Assembly (NCBI GenBank): GCA_037951105.1
Contig: JBAMJV010005495.1
Coordinates: forward strand, 62,001 to 126,000
DNA: 64,000 nt
Direction of reading: 5' to 3'
DNA from: Echinarachnius parma
Lineage: Eukaryota > Echinodermata > Echinoidea > Clypeasteroida > Echinarachniidae
In this document: in pieces, positions 23,584 to 34,830 of the stretch
How positions within the stretch are numbered: the first letter of the stretch is position 1
Layout of the letters: the number at the start of each line of letters is the position of its first letter
The notes under the pieces: generated by a model
Databases searched by the model: none
The model's input: the letters and a program-made list of their open reading frames with translations, nothing else
Told to the model about the DNA's origin: nothing
Program-made: the position numbers and the translations under genes

Positions 23584-24384
23584 TAGAATTCAAAAGTCAT
23601 AACAGGATCTCGGATTTATGCATACAACTATTATTGTACTATTTTTTGTTTAAATGTACACTGATAGCAATTTGTTCATTTTAAATTTGAATCTTAGACT
23701 TAAATTTTCAATTTATCCGCATAGAGCGTACATGTACATAATATAGAATAAAGTAACATTTTCATGAATTGTGCTCTAATTTATTATTGTACCTTTTTAA
23801 AAATTATTTGTTATGTATTATGTTTTTCATTTATTTTTTTCATTGTGACTTTTAGACTTAAATCTTCTAATTGGCAATACACTATTATTTTTTTTCACTG
23901 TATAAAAGTCAAATTGGCAACTATGCAAAAAATAGACTAGTTTGGATGAACTTGGAACAATTGAGCTAACAAGTAAAAATGGCAAGTTAAAATAAGATGT
24001 TGCCAATTTGGAGTTGCCAATTTGAGTGTTCATGTACTAAAATGTTGTTACTTCTTGATGGGTTAAAATAACAACTGTAAATTTTAGTTTTAAAGGGGAC
24101 CACCAGGCAAAGAACAACACATTATTATATGTTTTGGTACCGTTTTGTGATATCAGATACCCAACATTTTGCAAAGGGTTGTGTAATTCATAAACAAAGC
24201 AATTAATTTCCACTACTTACGGAACCACTGCTATTTCCTGGTTCCATACGGGCCAACCATTTGCGAGTGCGCCAATGCTATTCACGCGCACGTTTGTAAA
24301 CAATAGATTCCCGGGCGATTCGTTCGCTCTGCACACGTTGCAATTCACCGCACACATAGCAGCCTGCGTAATTCAAACCGCATG
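23584..24384. repeat. 807-bp direct duplication, first copy
   Basis: Starts TAGAATTCAAAAGTC and ends CAAACCGCATGA; repeated at an offset of 807 bases with one difference noticed by eye (AGCCTGCG versus AGTCTGCG near the end). No protein recognised; the 68-codon minus-strand frame is simply duplicated with it. Confidence 0.85.
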
Positions 24385-24390
24385 ATCCGA

Positions 24391-25191
24391 TAGAATTCAA
24401 AAGTCATAACAGGATCTCGGATTTATGCATACAACTATTATTGTACTATTTTTTGTTTAAATGTACACTGATAGCAATTTGTTCATTTTAAATTTGAATC
24501 TTAGACTTAAATTTTCAATTTATCCGCATAGAGCGTACATGTACATAATATAGAATAAAGTAACATTTTCATGAATTGTGCTCTAATTTATTATTGTACC
24601 TTTTTAAAAATTATTTGTTATGTATTATGTTTTTCATTTATTTTTTTCATTGTGACTTTTAGACTTAAATCTTCTAATTGGCAATACACTATTATTTTTT
24701 TTCACTGTATAAAAGTCAAATTGGCAACTATGCAAAAAATAGACTAGTTTGGATGAACTTGGAACAATTGAGCTAACAAGTAAAAATGGCAAGTTAAAAT
24801 AAGATGTTGCCAATTTGGAGTTGCCAATTTGAGTGTTCATGTACTAAAATGTTGTTACTTCTTGATGGGTTAAAATAACAACTGTAAATTTTAGTTTTAA
24901 AGGGGACCACCAGGCAAAGAACAACACATTATTATATGTTTTGGTACCGTTTTGTGATATCAGATACCCAACATTTTGCAAAGGGTTGTGTAATTCATAA
25001 ACAAAGCAATTAATTTCCACTACTTACGGAACCACTGCTATTTCCTGGTTCCATACGGGCCAACCATTTGCGAGTGCGCCAATGCTATTCACGCGCACGT
25101 TTGTAAACAATAGATTCCCGGGCGATTCGTTCGCTCTGCACACGTTGCAATTCACCGCACACATAGCAGTCTGCGTAATTCAAACCGCATG
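24391..25191. repeat. 807-bp direct duplication, second copy
   Basis: Second copy of 23584-24384, separated by only six bases. Near identity means a very recent tandem duplication or an unresolved assembly duplication. Confidence 0.85.
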
Positions 25192-25462
25192 AACGCATGC
25201 TTTAGCATGGTGATGCGTTTCCAATTATATATTTTTTTTCTGGAAACATATTTTTGTGAACTTGTTGATGGAATGGAATACTAAAGATGTTACCTTTCTT
25301 TAATAAGAATATTATTTTTGGGTGGTGGTACCCTTTAAGTTGAGTGAGGTTTAAGTTTCATTTTGTTTGAAGTTTATGTGTATGTACACTTACATGTATG
25401 TAAAGCATTATTATGTGTTATAATTATGCGAAAATGATCACTTCACGGAAATGCACGTTTTT

Positions 25463-26180
25463 AGCTCATCCGGCCCGAAGGGCCCGATGAGCTTATGCCA
25501 TGCCGTTGCGTCCGTCGTCCGTCCGTCCGTCCTTCCGTCCGTCCGTCCTTCCGTCCGTCCGTCCGTCCGTCCGTCCACAATTTTCAAAATGCTTCTTCTT
25601 CGTTATTTTTCAACCGATTTTGATTCTGATTGTTTCATAAGATAGGGCTAGGAGGGGGATTTAAAACTTCTACACAGAATCGTGAAATTCATTATATATG
25701 CTAATTTATGCAAATTTATTCGAAATCACAAAAAATGCTTCTTCTCCTTCATTTCTTGACCGATTTTGATTTGGTTTGCTTTATCTGGTAGAGCTAACTT
25801 TGGTACACTAAACTTCTACACAGAATTTTGAAATTTTTCTCCATTAATTAATTATGGTAATTTATGCAAATTTATTCCAAAAATCACAAAAAATGCTTCT
25901 TCTCCTTCATTTCTTGACCGATTTTGATTTGGTTTGCTTCATCTGGTAGAGCTAACTTTGGTACACTAAACTTCTACACAGAATTTTGAAATTTTTCTCC
26001 ATTAATTAATTATGGTAATTTATCCAAATTTATTCCAAAAATCACAAAAAATGCTTCTTCTCCTTCATTTCTCGACCGATTTTGATTTGGTTTGCTTTAT
26101 CTGGTAGAGCTAACTTTGGTACACTAAACTTCTACACAGAATTTAGAAATTTTTCTCCATGAATTAACTATGGTAATTTT

Positions 26181-26225
<45 letters not shown>

Positions 26226-26500
26226 TTATTTATTTTATTTATTTATTTTTTTAAATTTTTTTTAATTTATTTTTTTAATTTATTTTTTTTAGAATTTTTT
26301 TTTTTAAATTTTTTAATTTATTATTATTTTTTTTTCCCCATGTCCCTTCTGGGGCGTCAAATTTATATTTTTTTCACTCTATTTTTTTAAAATTAATTTT
26401 TATGTCCCTTCCAGGGCATCACATTTTTATTTTTTGACCAGTTGAAAAGTGTACCACATGAAATTTGCGATATTTGATGTTGCGAGATGCCGGATGAGCG
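25463..26500. repeat. composite repeat: stem-loop head, GTCC array, 158-bp tandem units
   Basis: A stem-loop head (CTCATCCGGCCC / GGGCCCGATGAG) is followed by (GTCC)n at 25507-25576 and then about four tandem units containing ATGCTTCTTC and GACCGATTTTGATTTGG (starts near 25589, 25735, 25893 and 26051; period about 158). An AT-rich (ATTT)n tract follows at 26175-26330. It ends with GCCGGATGAGC, echoing the head in reverse complement. Probably a dispersed element with internal tandem expansion. Confidence 0.6.
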
Positions 26501-27272
26501 CTACGTCATTGACGTTCTGGTTCCAAAATGCTCAACATTTGCACTTGTAAAAAAAAAAATGATGTTTTTAGCTAATATATTGGCCATCATTTGCAACACT
26601 GTTCCCATCCTCCCTAATAGGTTATGAAAATCAATTTTGGAAGACATATTGACCTTTGGGCCCACTGTCTAAATGGGCATAAAATATGACAGGCAGTAAG
26701 ACTTCTCATTCATCAAGCATTGACTTGGTAAGATTGACAAAAATAGGAACCTGACATGGTCTCACTCAAAGCGCCCTAAAACAAAAACTACACGTCCAAA
26801 AGTACTTTTCTTGGTATCGTTGTTTATTAGAAAGGACCCTTTATCAAATTTTACAACTATGAGAGCATTTGAAATTGAATGATTCTTATTTCACATATAT
26901 TATCTTATTTAATGAACTTTCAAATGGAATTAAAACCAATGCTGCATGAGTATAGGTATTTGTCTTGCAACGGCCTGATTGAGAATTACTATGTTCATGT
27001 CAATTTTCTTGTTTGAAAAAGATATTTAATATCTGTATACATTTATTTGCATTCAAATAACCTTTATTTTTTTCATGATAATGGAATGTGGGTTGCGTTC
27101 ATATTTGTGTTGTTATTCTTTCATGTACATTTCTACATGACTGAATTTTCATTTTTACAGGGTTTGAAATTCATGCTTCTACGCACGGTTAATCTATGCA
27201 CTTATTCATCATACAAAATCCTGTACGAATGATGTTGCTACGGTAACAAGGATGATCTATATAAATAATAAA

Positions 27273-27717
27273 TATATGTGACCTCACACCACAAAACGAC
27301 CAATAAGTCGGGAAAAATTATTGTGCTAATTTTTACATGACAGTAAAGTAGAAGTCAATACCTTTAAAATTGTATATAATTTGTCATATTTGGACTAAGC
27401 AAACCCTTTCAAAATGAACGCCAAAGATTTGGAATATGGCTGAAGCATTTTTAAAATAAGGGAGAAACGGGCCGCTTAAAATATCATTGTCCATTCAAGC
27501 GCTGTAATAAGATCACATTTATTAGATGTAAAATAATATTTAAACATGTTTTCCGATGCTCAAAACTTCACAGGAGGTAGAGTAAGATATGCTTATTCAG
27601 GAAATACCAAAATCCTAAATCTCATATTTTGAACAAAATTGTACTATTTTAGCTAATAAAAGAGAAACTACCACAGCGACATAACGGTCGTTTTGTGGTG
27701 TAAGGTCACATATATAT
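27273..27717. mobile_element. MITE with ATATGTGACCT...CACCACAAAACGACC ends
   Basis: The left end CACACCACAAAACGACC, after TGTGACCT, is mirrored at the right (GGTCGTTTTGTGGTGTAAGG, then TCACATATA), flanked by TATA-rich DNA. About 445 bp, non-coding; a diverged inverted relative lies at 22530-22890. Confidence 0.65.
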
Positions 27718-27967
27718 ATTTTTTAAATCACGATGTCCAGAGCCTCTTTGTATAATGACTTGAAAGTTCTTGGTTGTCTGGGTTGTGCTCATTGACTGAC
27801 TTGCATGTAATTGGGTGTGATTTGCATGTGTACAGAGGATAAAACAGAGAAAAAACAAGTATTCGTTACCCAATAGTGGTGAAGTGTGATTTCATCAAAA
27901 ATCTATTTTTAGAAATTGTCAATTTGAACTTCCTTTTCCTAAAGAGCATGAAGGCATGATATCTATA

Positions 27968-28177
27968 CAGTGGCGTAGCGTGGTCGGACTGATTGGGAGG
28001 GGGGGGGGGGGGCACGCAACATTATTGGGGGGGGGGGGGGGGGGGGGGCCCACACCTTATGTATTTCTTTGTTTTTTCCAAAAAATGTCCCCTTATGTTT
28101 TCTATTTTTTTCTCCAAATTATTGGGGGGGGGAGGGGCACGTTCCCCCCCCCCCCCCCCCTCGTCGCTACGCAACTG
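27968..28177. mobile_element. short hAT-like MITE with long G and C runs
   Basis: Begins CAGTGGCGTAGCGTGG and ends CGTCGCTACGCAACTG, with G runs at 27999-28012 and 28027-28048 and a C run near 28145-28160. Flanking octamers TATCTATA and AATCTATC are similar but not identical, so the target duplication is only suggestive. Confidence 0.5.
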
Positions 28178-28217
28178 AATCTATCCCACATCTAAATGGT
28201 CCACTCAGCCCATACTT

Positions 28218-28845
28218 GTTTTCATTTGCATCACTTCAAACTGACTAAAATGGTTCGTATAACTCATTGCACTATTTGTTTTTTCCTTGGGTCTGTGGTT
28301 ATATTTTGGTCTCACTTAGCGGTCACTAAAATCGAAGTTAGCAAGACTCCCATTAGCTGCAGAGCTCTATGCCCTTAGCTAGGGCAGTAGGGGTGACTTG
28401 CGAATGGAGAGAGAATAGTACCGTACTCCTGCGGTTACATCCGTAGCTCAAACTGATGTGGTGGCTCTAAATATGAAACTGAAAACAACAATCGTATTGG
28501 CCACCCACTTGCTCGATTGATTACGTTTCCAATTTTGAGCCACCATATATCGGACGTAACCAGTACCGATAAGACGAGTCGCAGGAATGCGATATTCTCT
28601 CTCCAATCACGTCACAAGTCGCCCCTAGCTAACGGCATAGCTGCTGGTGAAGTCCCGCTAACTTCTTTTTCAGCGACCGTGATTATTACGTCGCAGCGAC
28701 GTAAACATCGATTTAAGTGGTACACAAATTACTTACAATTTGACAAAAATATTACAACAGACCATGAATGATAAGAAAAGAGTGCAACTGCAAGGAGTTA
28801 CCAAATACGAACCTTTAGTCAGTTAGAAGTGATGCAAATGAAAAC
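28218..28845. mobile_element. foldback element
   Basis: The left arm starting GTTTTCATTTGCATCACTTC is matched in reverse complement at the right (GAAGTGATGCAAATGAAAAC). Imperfect pairing continues inwards (CTGACTAAA with TTTAGTCAG, GGTTCGTAT with ATACGAACC). About 630 bp without an intact ORF. Confidence 0.6.
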
Positions 28846-29204
28846 CGTCAGCGTCATTGACAGACTGACTCAAGACTTGTCATGTCATGTCTGCCCCAAT
28901 TTACTAGTTATGATGGATTTTAAGGACACCTAAGTATTTGCGCGCACGAACCGTATATATAATACTGAAATAAATCCAGGATAATTGTCTACTCATGAAT
29001 TAGACTAACGTACTTGTATTAGTAAGCTGTTAATTCTGACTACGGCGCGACCAATGCATGCATATAGCGTACGTTAATTACTATATTACTGGATGGTGCC
29101 GCGCCGCACCGGATATCCGGATCGAACCGTAGTCAGACACGTCACATCCATCAAGTCAGCTCCCAAAAAATATCATCTCAATGGCATATAAAATTGTACA
29201 AAAG

Positions 29205-29700
29205 GAAGGCGTATCTTTAGATAGGCCCTTCTGCCAACAAATGTGGACTATTTCGTAGTCACATTTGTAAGGCAGAAGGCGTATCTAAAGATACGCCCTT
29301 CTGCCAGACGATAGCATGACGATACCGGGCGATACTTCCACGTATATATAGATACGCCCTTCTGCCTGACGATAGCATGACGATACCGGGCGATATTTCC
29401 ACGTATCTAAAGATACACCCTTCTGCCGTACAAAAGCAACTAGGAATTTGTTCAAATTTGTTTGGCAGAAGGGCGTATCTTTTTTAAAATGGTCCTAGAC
29501 AAAGAAATATCAAGTTTAGAATCAATTTTAAAATTTAAAAATAATATTTCATATGTCGGCTTTCAACTAGAATCAACCCCGCAATAAAAATTCTACGTCC
29601 AAAGCTTCAACAGAGGGTTGAATATGTCAAACTTTAAAGGCGTTTTTCTCGGTGTTGAGATCCCGGCGCGACACTCGAGATACGCCCTTCTGCCTGACGG
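29205..29700. repeat. 61-bp tandem units built on an AGATACGCCCTTCTGCC palindrome
   Basis: GGCAGAAGGCGTATCT and its reverse complement AGATACGCCCTTCTGCC occur at least six times in mixed orientation (near 29207, 29272, 29290, 29351, 29412, 29463 and 29679). Between 29300 and 29428 three copies lie in a regular 61-bp unit also containing GACGATAGCATGACGATACC. The sequence can form several alternative hairpins. No gene. Confidence 0.6.
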
Positions 29701-29925
29701 CGGCCGCGCAGCGAGGGCCTTTTTCTTTTTGCATATTTGTTGTTGTTTATTTTTCATGTAAACCTTATATTAGACCGGTATTCATCTACCACGCCGTGGT
29801 AGGTGCGTGTAGCGTCCATTATAGTCGTTCTGCGCAATACCAGTACCGGTATGCAAATTCGTATATGAATATGCATACAAACGCGACGTTACGTGTCGTG
29901 CTCCGCAACTGTGTGTATTGCGATA

Positions 29926-30093
29926 ATGATGGCGAATCCAACGATCTTGAGTGAAAATTGTCTTGACAAGAGTATAGAATACGCAGCTAAGAAATTACAA
30001 ATTACGAAGTTCAGAGAATTGCAAGTTGCAGCGTTAAGGCGGTTATTGAGGGAACAGGATGAATTTGTCAGTCTATGCACGGGATATGGCAAA
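29926..30093 (+). CDS. RecQ-like helicase, N-terminal exon (isolated)
   Basis: ATG at 29926 (a second ATG follows directly) leads into AAKKLQITKFRELQVAALRR, then DEFVSLCTGYGK. This matches the start of RecQ-family helicase cores: the F-R-x-x-Q motif 0 and the GxGK of Walker A (motif I). Right after the lysine stands GTGCAA, a possible but weak donor. The frame continues without helicase motifs to 30261, and no motifs Ia-VI were found nearby. So this is the first exon of a gene with distant exons, or a stranded fragment; RecQ-like exons are also carried by repeats in some invertebrate genomes. Confidence 0.55.
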
Positions 30094-30792
30094 GTGCAAT
30101 TTTTCAGGCAATCGTATGCACCTGCATGTCTGTGTATCGACCATAATCATTGCACGCTGCAGCAGCAACGCCAACGAGCGGAACTGTCATTAGGGAGTTT
30201 TCGATCGCTGATACGAGGACTGTTGACCTGTCGTCCCAGTGAAGTACCACATATGAGTTGACTAGGCACGTTGACTGTTGCTATTTACCTTTTCGATTTC
30301 ATATGACGACGGGCGTTCAAGTCTCGGGATAGTTACGCCATGCATTGCTCGTGCGAAGTTTGCAGAGAATAGAAGGTTAGTTTTGTAAAAAAAAGGGTTT
30401 TAATATCCAATACAGTCAAACCTGTGTATAGCGACCACCAGATTGAAAGAAAAAAATGGCCGCTCTTAACAGGTGACCTTTATAGACAGGTTCATTTAAA
30501 TCATATAGTTCAGTTAACCTGTTTACAGAGACCACAGCAGAGAAACAAGAAATATACAGCTATATGACGTTGTTTTTAGTAGCCGCAAATAGTGCTTGTC
30601 GTCACAGATCTAGACCGACGGCAAAACAGTGGTGTACACGTATTAGATATCTGGTACGAATGACGGGCACGTAGATGCGCATGCGCACTGCTTCAAAAAA
30701 TGACGTCACTGTACCAGTCCACTAGTGAACGTACAAATCGAAAAGTCCGTATTGACCATGTTGACGCAACGCCCGCAGCTCGTATATACAGC

Positions 30793-30888
30793 TGAGACGA
30801 ATATTGATAGCCTCTTTTACCCTCCGTGTCTACCAAGAACGGCATTGGTACACACGGAGGGTAAAAGAGGCTATCAATATTCGTCTCA
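30793..30888. repeat. near-perfect 96-bp palindrome
   Basis: Arms 30793-30829 (starting TGAGACGAATATTGATAGCC) and 30852-30888 pair perfectly over 37 bp. After one mismatch they pair again for six bases (TACCAA/TTGGTA), leaving an eight-base loop. It would form an exceptionally stable hairpin in RNA from either strand. Not part of a recognised transposon end. Confidence 0.85.
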
Positions 30889-31574
30889 ACCCCAATAATT
30901 TCAACAGAGACAACGGTATCGATATCCCCGAATTTTGGATGCGTACGATACGCCGCCATGACACTCCCCGATCAGCCGGCCCCCACCGGATGATTCCAAC
31001 CAACATGCGAGGCGAGCCAGCGGCCCGCTGATTGGTTGAAGAACGCTATTGTTCCCGCCTGACAGTCGTGCCGAGACAATGGACCGTTGATTGGTTGAGC
31101 ACCCGTGTGCTTCGACCAATAGATCTTGCCCGTTAGTACGGACTTTTCGCAAACCTGAGGACGACGAATAGTAGGGTGGTTAATGGGCCCGTGACTGCAT
31201 TTTGGGGTACGATTGTTTTACTTGACATACATACTCCTTGGATCAAAAGAGGAAAATTCGTCCAAAGAGACGCTCTGTATCTATGCAAATTAGGCCTAAT
31301 TTCCATAATTGAATATGATCTCTCAAATATATCAATAAAAACACCACTTTTATAGATATCCCATATTCCAAGTAAAACAATTGTACCCCAAACTGCAGTG
31401 AACACCATATTTGTGCCCCCTACTAGAAGAAATGACGTCATTTAGGCGAGAAATTACGTCACTTACGTTCTCTCTCGTCGTCTGGCCAATCTGAGCACTA
31501 GTTCATGCCCGATTTCAGGTTCGTCGGAAAATCCAGTACACCGTCTTCAGAATTACGTAATCGGAGAATTATCA

Positions 31575-31948
31575 ACATGTATGTGTGTGTGTGTGTGTTT
31601 TATACGTGTGTATGTGTATGTGTGGTGGATTATGTAACTGGTGTATGCGTGTGTGTTTGAATGTGTGCGTTTGTGGTTGTGTGTACGTGTGTGCGCATTT
31701 GTGCGTGTGTGTGTTTGTGAGTGTGTGTTTGTTTGTTTGAGTGCGAGTGCGTGCGTCTGTGTGGGAGTTTTATTAATGTGTTTGTGTGTATACGCGTGTG
31801 TATGGGTTTGTATTTGTGTGTGCGCATGTGTGGGGTGTTTGTGTGCATTTGTGTTTGTTGAGTGCGAGTGCGTGCGGGAGTGGATGTTGGTGCGTGTGTG
31901 TATGCGTGTGTGTAAGTGTGTGTGTGTGTTTGTGTGATTGAATGTGTG

Positions 31949-32002
<54 letters not shown>

Positions 32003-32012
32003 GGAGTTGGAG
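31575..32012. repeat. GT-rich microsatellite in copy A
   Basis: Degenerate (GT)n with interspersed GTGTTTG and GTGCG units, ending in a pure GT run at about 31955-32000. Cys/Val-rich or His/Thr-rich frames here are repeat artefacts. Confidence 0.9.
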
Positions 32013-32527
32013 TATTTAAGTGTTCGGTGCGCATGTGTATGTGTGAAAGTGTATGTATGTGCATGAGTGTTGACTAAAAGCGAAAACGGTTGAAAGGCAG
32101 CGAACAGGTAGTGAACAGGACGGGTTGACTAGATCCAATAGACCGCTTCTGTGATGTATGCAAATAATATGCGTATGACTTATAGACTCCCCGTTGACAA
32201 GCTTAACAATAGTAACTAGGTCCGACAAGCTAAGTATGCCGGAGCTTGACGGACCTATGACCCGTTTACAGTGAGAAAAAGGCAGGGCCGGGCCAGGCCC
32301 GGGCCAGGCCGCGGCCGAGTTGGCCCCGCAATTGTGTGCGTTTACAGTGCGAGGCCAGGCCGCGGCCTACATTGTAACCTTCCAATATTTTGTCGTAGTG
32401 GCGCTCTGCATGTAAACAAACGATTATTTTGGGGGGCGCGCCGGGGGTCACAGTGTAGATCCGGTCGCGCGCGCGCGGGATATTTCCAATGAATCTTTTC
32501 CCCAATTCCCTATGTTTATGCATCGCT

Positions 32528-32724
32528 AGTGTTATGGTTATTCTTAATTACCCAGTGTTGTTATCGTTTATATATGTATAGCGCCATCTGTGGCGAGTGT
32601 ACGCCTGGTTACCGTGTTCATTGACTTCGGTTGGATTGCCTCATCTTGGTCGGCTGGAATCGCCGTTAATAAATGGTTGTGCTACCCAAATGAACCTCAA
32701 CATACTAGTGTCTCTTTTATTGCG
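32528..32724 (+). repeat. 5' LTR
   Basis: 197 bp beginning AGTGTTATGG and ending TTTTATTGCG, just before a primer-binding-site-like TGG. Contains CATA near 32702-32705, absent from the 3' LTR. An AATAAA signal lies near 32668. Confidence 0.8.
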
Positions 32725-32742
32725 TGGTGGCAGCGTCGGAAA
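32725..32742 (+). other. primer binding site
   Basis: TGGTGGCAGCGTCGGAAA follows the 5' LTR directly. The leading TGGTGG resembles the primer site of the LTR element at 7374-12292, although the bases after it differ. Confidence 0.55.
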
Positions 32743-32876
32743 CGGCCCTACCCATTGGATGTAGTTTCACCTGCCCAGAGAGACGATTGAGCTAAGTATC
32801 TCTAGTTGACCAACTACATTTTGTTGGTGTAAGCTCATTTCATTTTCTATTGTAGTCCCACCCATTCATTTTCGCG

Positions 32877-33329
32877 ATGGCGTCAGCCCCAAGAGCACCA
32901 AAGCAATGGTACCTAACCAAGCATGAAACGTTGAATTCTTTCGAGAATTGGAGACAGAACCTAATCTATACACTTACTCTAGACTCTAATTTTGCCCCTT
33001 TTCTGGGAGATGATTGCTTATGGGCGAAGAAAACCAAGTCTGAACCTATTCGGGGCTTCACCGATGACTCGATTTCTGTCCCTCCAGAATCTCGAAAATC
33101 AGCCTACCAGAAGGCTAGCATGCTAGATCTCATGTTAGGACAAATTGCCAATTTTTGTCCTGTCATTTCTCGGAATTCTATCGTGAAGAATGCCACCTCT
33201 CTCAATGACATTTGGGGCAAAATACGGCTACACTACGGCTTCCAGAGCACAGGTGCCCACTTTCTAGACTTTACCGACATCAAGCTTGAGCCCGACGAGC
33301 GACCGAAGACCTCTTCCAAAGGCTCGTAG
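32877..33329 (+). CDS. gag-like protein, N-terminal segment
   Basis: ATG at 32877, 150 codons, opening [19 protein letters not shown], with an F-x-x-W motif (FENWRQNL), as in capsid-like Gag proteins that bind the element RNA and form particles. A pyrimidine-rich tract and AG (near 32855) precede it. The frame ends at a stop at 33329 although gag-like sequence continues in another frame, so a frameshift lies near 33310. Confidence 0.7.
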   Translation: MASAPRAPKQWYLTKHETLNSFENWRQNLIYTLTLDSNFAPFLGDDCLWAKKTKSEPIRGFTDDSISVPPESRKSAYQKASMLDLMLGQIANFCPVISRNSIVKNATSLNDIWGKIRLHYGFQSTGAHFLDFTDIKLEPDERPKTSSKGS

Positions 33330-34273
33330 CCTTTGTTGAGGACAACCTGCTTACTGTCACTGGCGGTATCTCACACAATGGTGACCGCGTGAAAGAAGAC
33401 GAGGAGCTTACCCCCACAATAGAGAATTTCATTGTCCTTCACTGGCTCCAGCTGATTAACTCAGAACTCCCCCGCCTTGTGAAGCAGCGATATGGGACAG
33501 AGCTACGCTCGAGGACTTTAGCCTCATTAAAGCCCGAAATTTCACAGGCCCTCGACAGCCTATTGGACGAAATTCACACCGCGGAGAGCTCTCGCGCAAT
33601 GCGCACCCTGACATCTCCTCCCCTGCGTTCTCAGCGCCCTGCCATGCCGCGTGGTCGCCGTAACCCACAGCCCCGCACCCGCATTCCCCAGCGCACCAGT
33701 AGATATTGTCCACTTTGTCGTGAAGCGCACCGCCCAGACAATCACTATCTAAGCGCGTGCACATACCTCCCTGAGCAGGATAGGCGTTTTATTGCTAAGG
33801 CACGTCAAGTTGTGAACATTTTTGAATCTGATGAGGAGATCAATGATTTGTGCCAGGTAGAACAAGTTTACTTGTCAGAGGCTGATCCGGTCAAGGATGA
33901 TAGTGATAGTACATCCCTGGCTCTGCGTGTCCAGGTTCGCCAGTCTCCTTACTTCGACGTGTTTTCTGGCCATCAGGTTGTGCGTGTCACTGTTGACAGT
34001 GGGGCTACAGGCAACATGATTAAGACCTCCACGGTGCAGTCCATCCATGGTGTCATCAATCCTAGTTCTCAGTCTGCCCACCAGGCTGATGGGTCTTCCC
34101 CTCTTGATGTTGTCGGTGAGACAAAGCTCACTTTCACCGTGATGGTAAAGAGTTTGTTTTCGAGGGCCTTGTCATTGACAATCTCGATGTCCTCGCCGGC
34201 ACTCCATTTATGGAACACAATGACATCTCAGTTCGCCCAGCTAAGCGTCAGGTTTGCATTGGTGATGACATAG
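33330..34273 (+). CDS. gag C-terminus with zinc-binding motif, and aspartic protease
   Basis: A second frame continues the capsid region ([18 protein letters not shown]), then a basic arginine/proline linker, a zinc-knuckle-like CPLC-x8-H-x4-C motif near 33708-33762, and the retropepsin active site [10 protein letters not shown] near 33990-34020. It breaks off near 34200, where the protease C-terminus moves to the next frame. Confidence 0.7.
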
Positions 34274-34830
34274 TTATTCCATATGGGTCCCGTAAGCCTC
34301 TTGACAGTTCGTCACATGCTATCCGCCGCGCACATGTCTTACGTGCTCCCCCTCAATCCACGGTGTTGTGGCCTGGTGATTTTCTTGAGGTCTCGCTTCC
34401 CAGCGAACTTTCGCCATATGAGACACTTGCCCTTGAGCCCCGAGTTATAGATCAGAAGTCTATGAACTCCCCTGACCCATCATGGCCCAACCCCTGTGTG
34501 GTCTCAAGCGTAGCAGGCAAGGTGCGCATCCCTAATCTCACCCAAGAGCCGAAGGTTATTCGTCGGAATGAACACTTCTGCCAGGTACGCCCTGTATATG
34601 TGCCGCCTGTACCTCTGTCTGACTCCACACCAACCACCATCAAGGATGCTTCTCCGCAGTGTACCACTCACGGTCGTTCTTCTGATGCAGTGTCTCTCGA
34701 TCCTAGCAGTGTCCTCCCTGAACGCAGTCCCTTCATGCTGAATTTGACGATGTTTTCGACCCTGCCTTCAAGGGGTATAACGGTGCTGTTGGCCCATTTG
34801 AAGCTGTTGTCAACATGGGGCCTGTTCAGC
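34210..34830 (+). CDS. protease C-terminus and linker to reverse transcriptase
   Basis: This frame carries [20 protein letters not shown], typical of the segment after the retropepsin core in Gypsy-type polyproteins, and a beta-rich linker. RT-proximal sequence continues in a different frame after a C homopolymer near 34830. The overlap of frames and not a start codon defines its limits. Confidence 0.6.

Noticed and set aside
29205-29470. CRISPR-like array
   Set aside because: The repeated core is spaced by duplicated sequence and occurs in both orientations. There are no unique spacers of even length, and the host is a eukaryote.
30400-30560. Repeat containing AACCTGTGTATAGCGACCACC
   Set aside because: Looks like a dispersed repeat, but no second copy or clear ends are visible in this window, so no feature was called.
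33456-33764. Antisense frames across the LTR element coding region
   Set aside because: Shadows of the gag/pol frames; no independent motifs. The same holds for 34452-34667, 35195-35484, 36599-36850 and 36772-37095.
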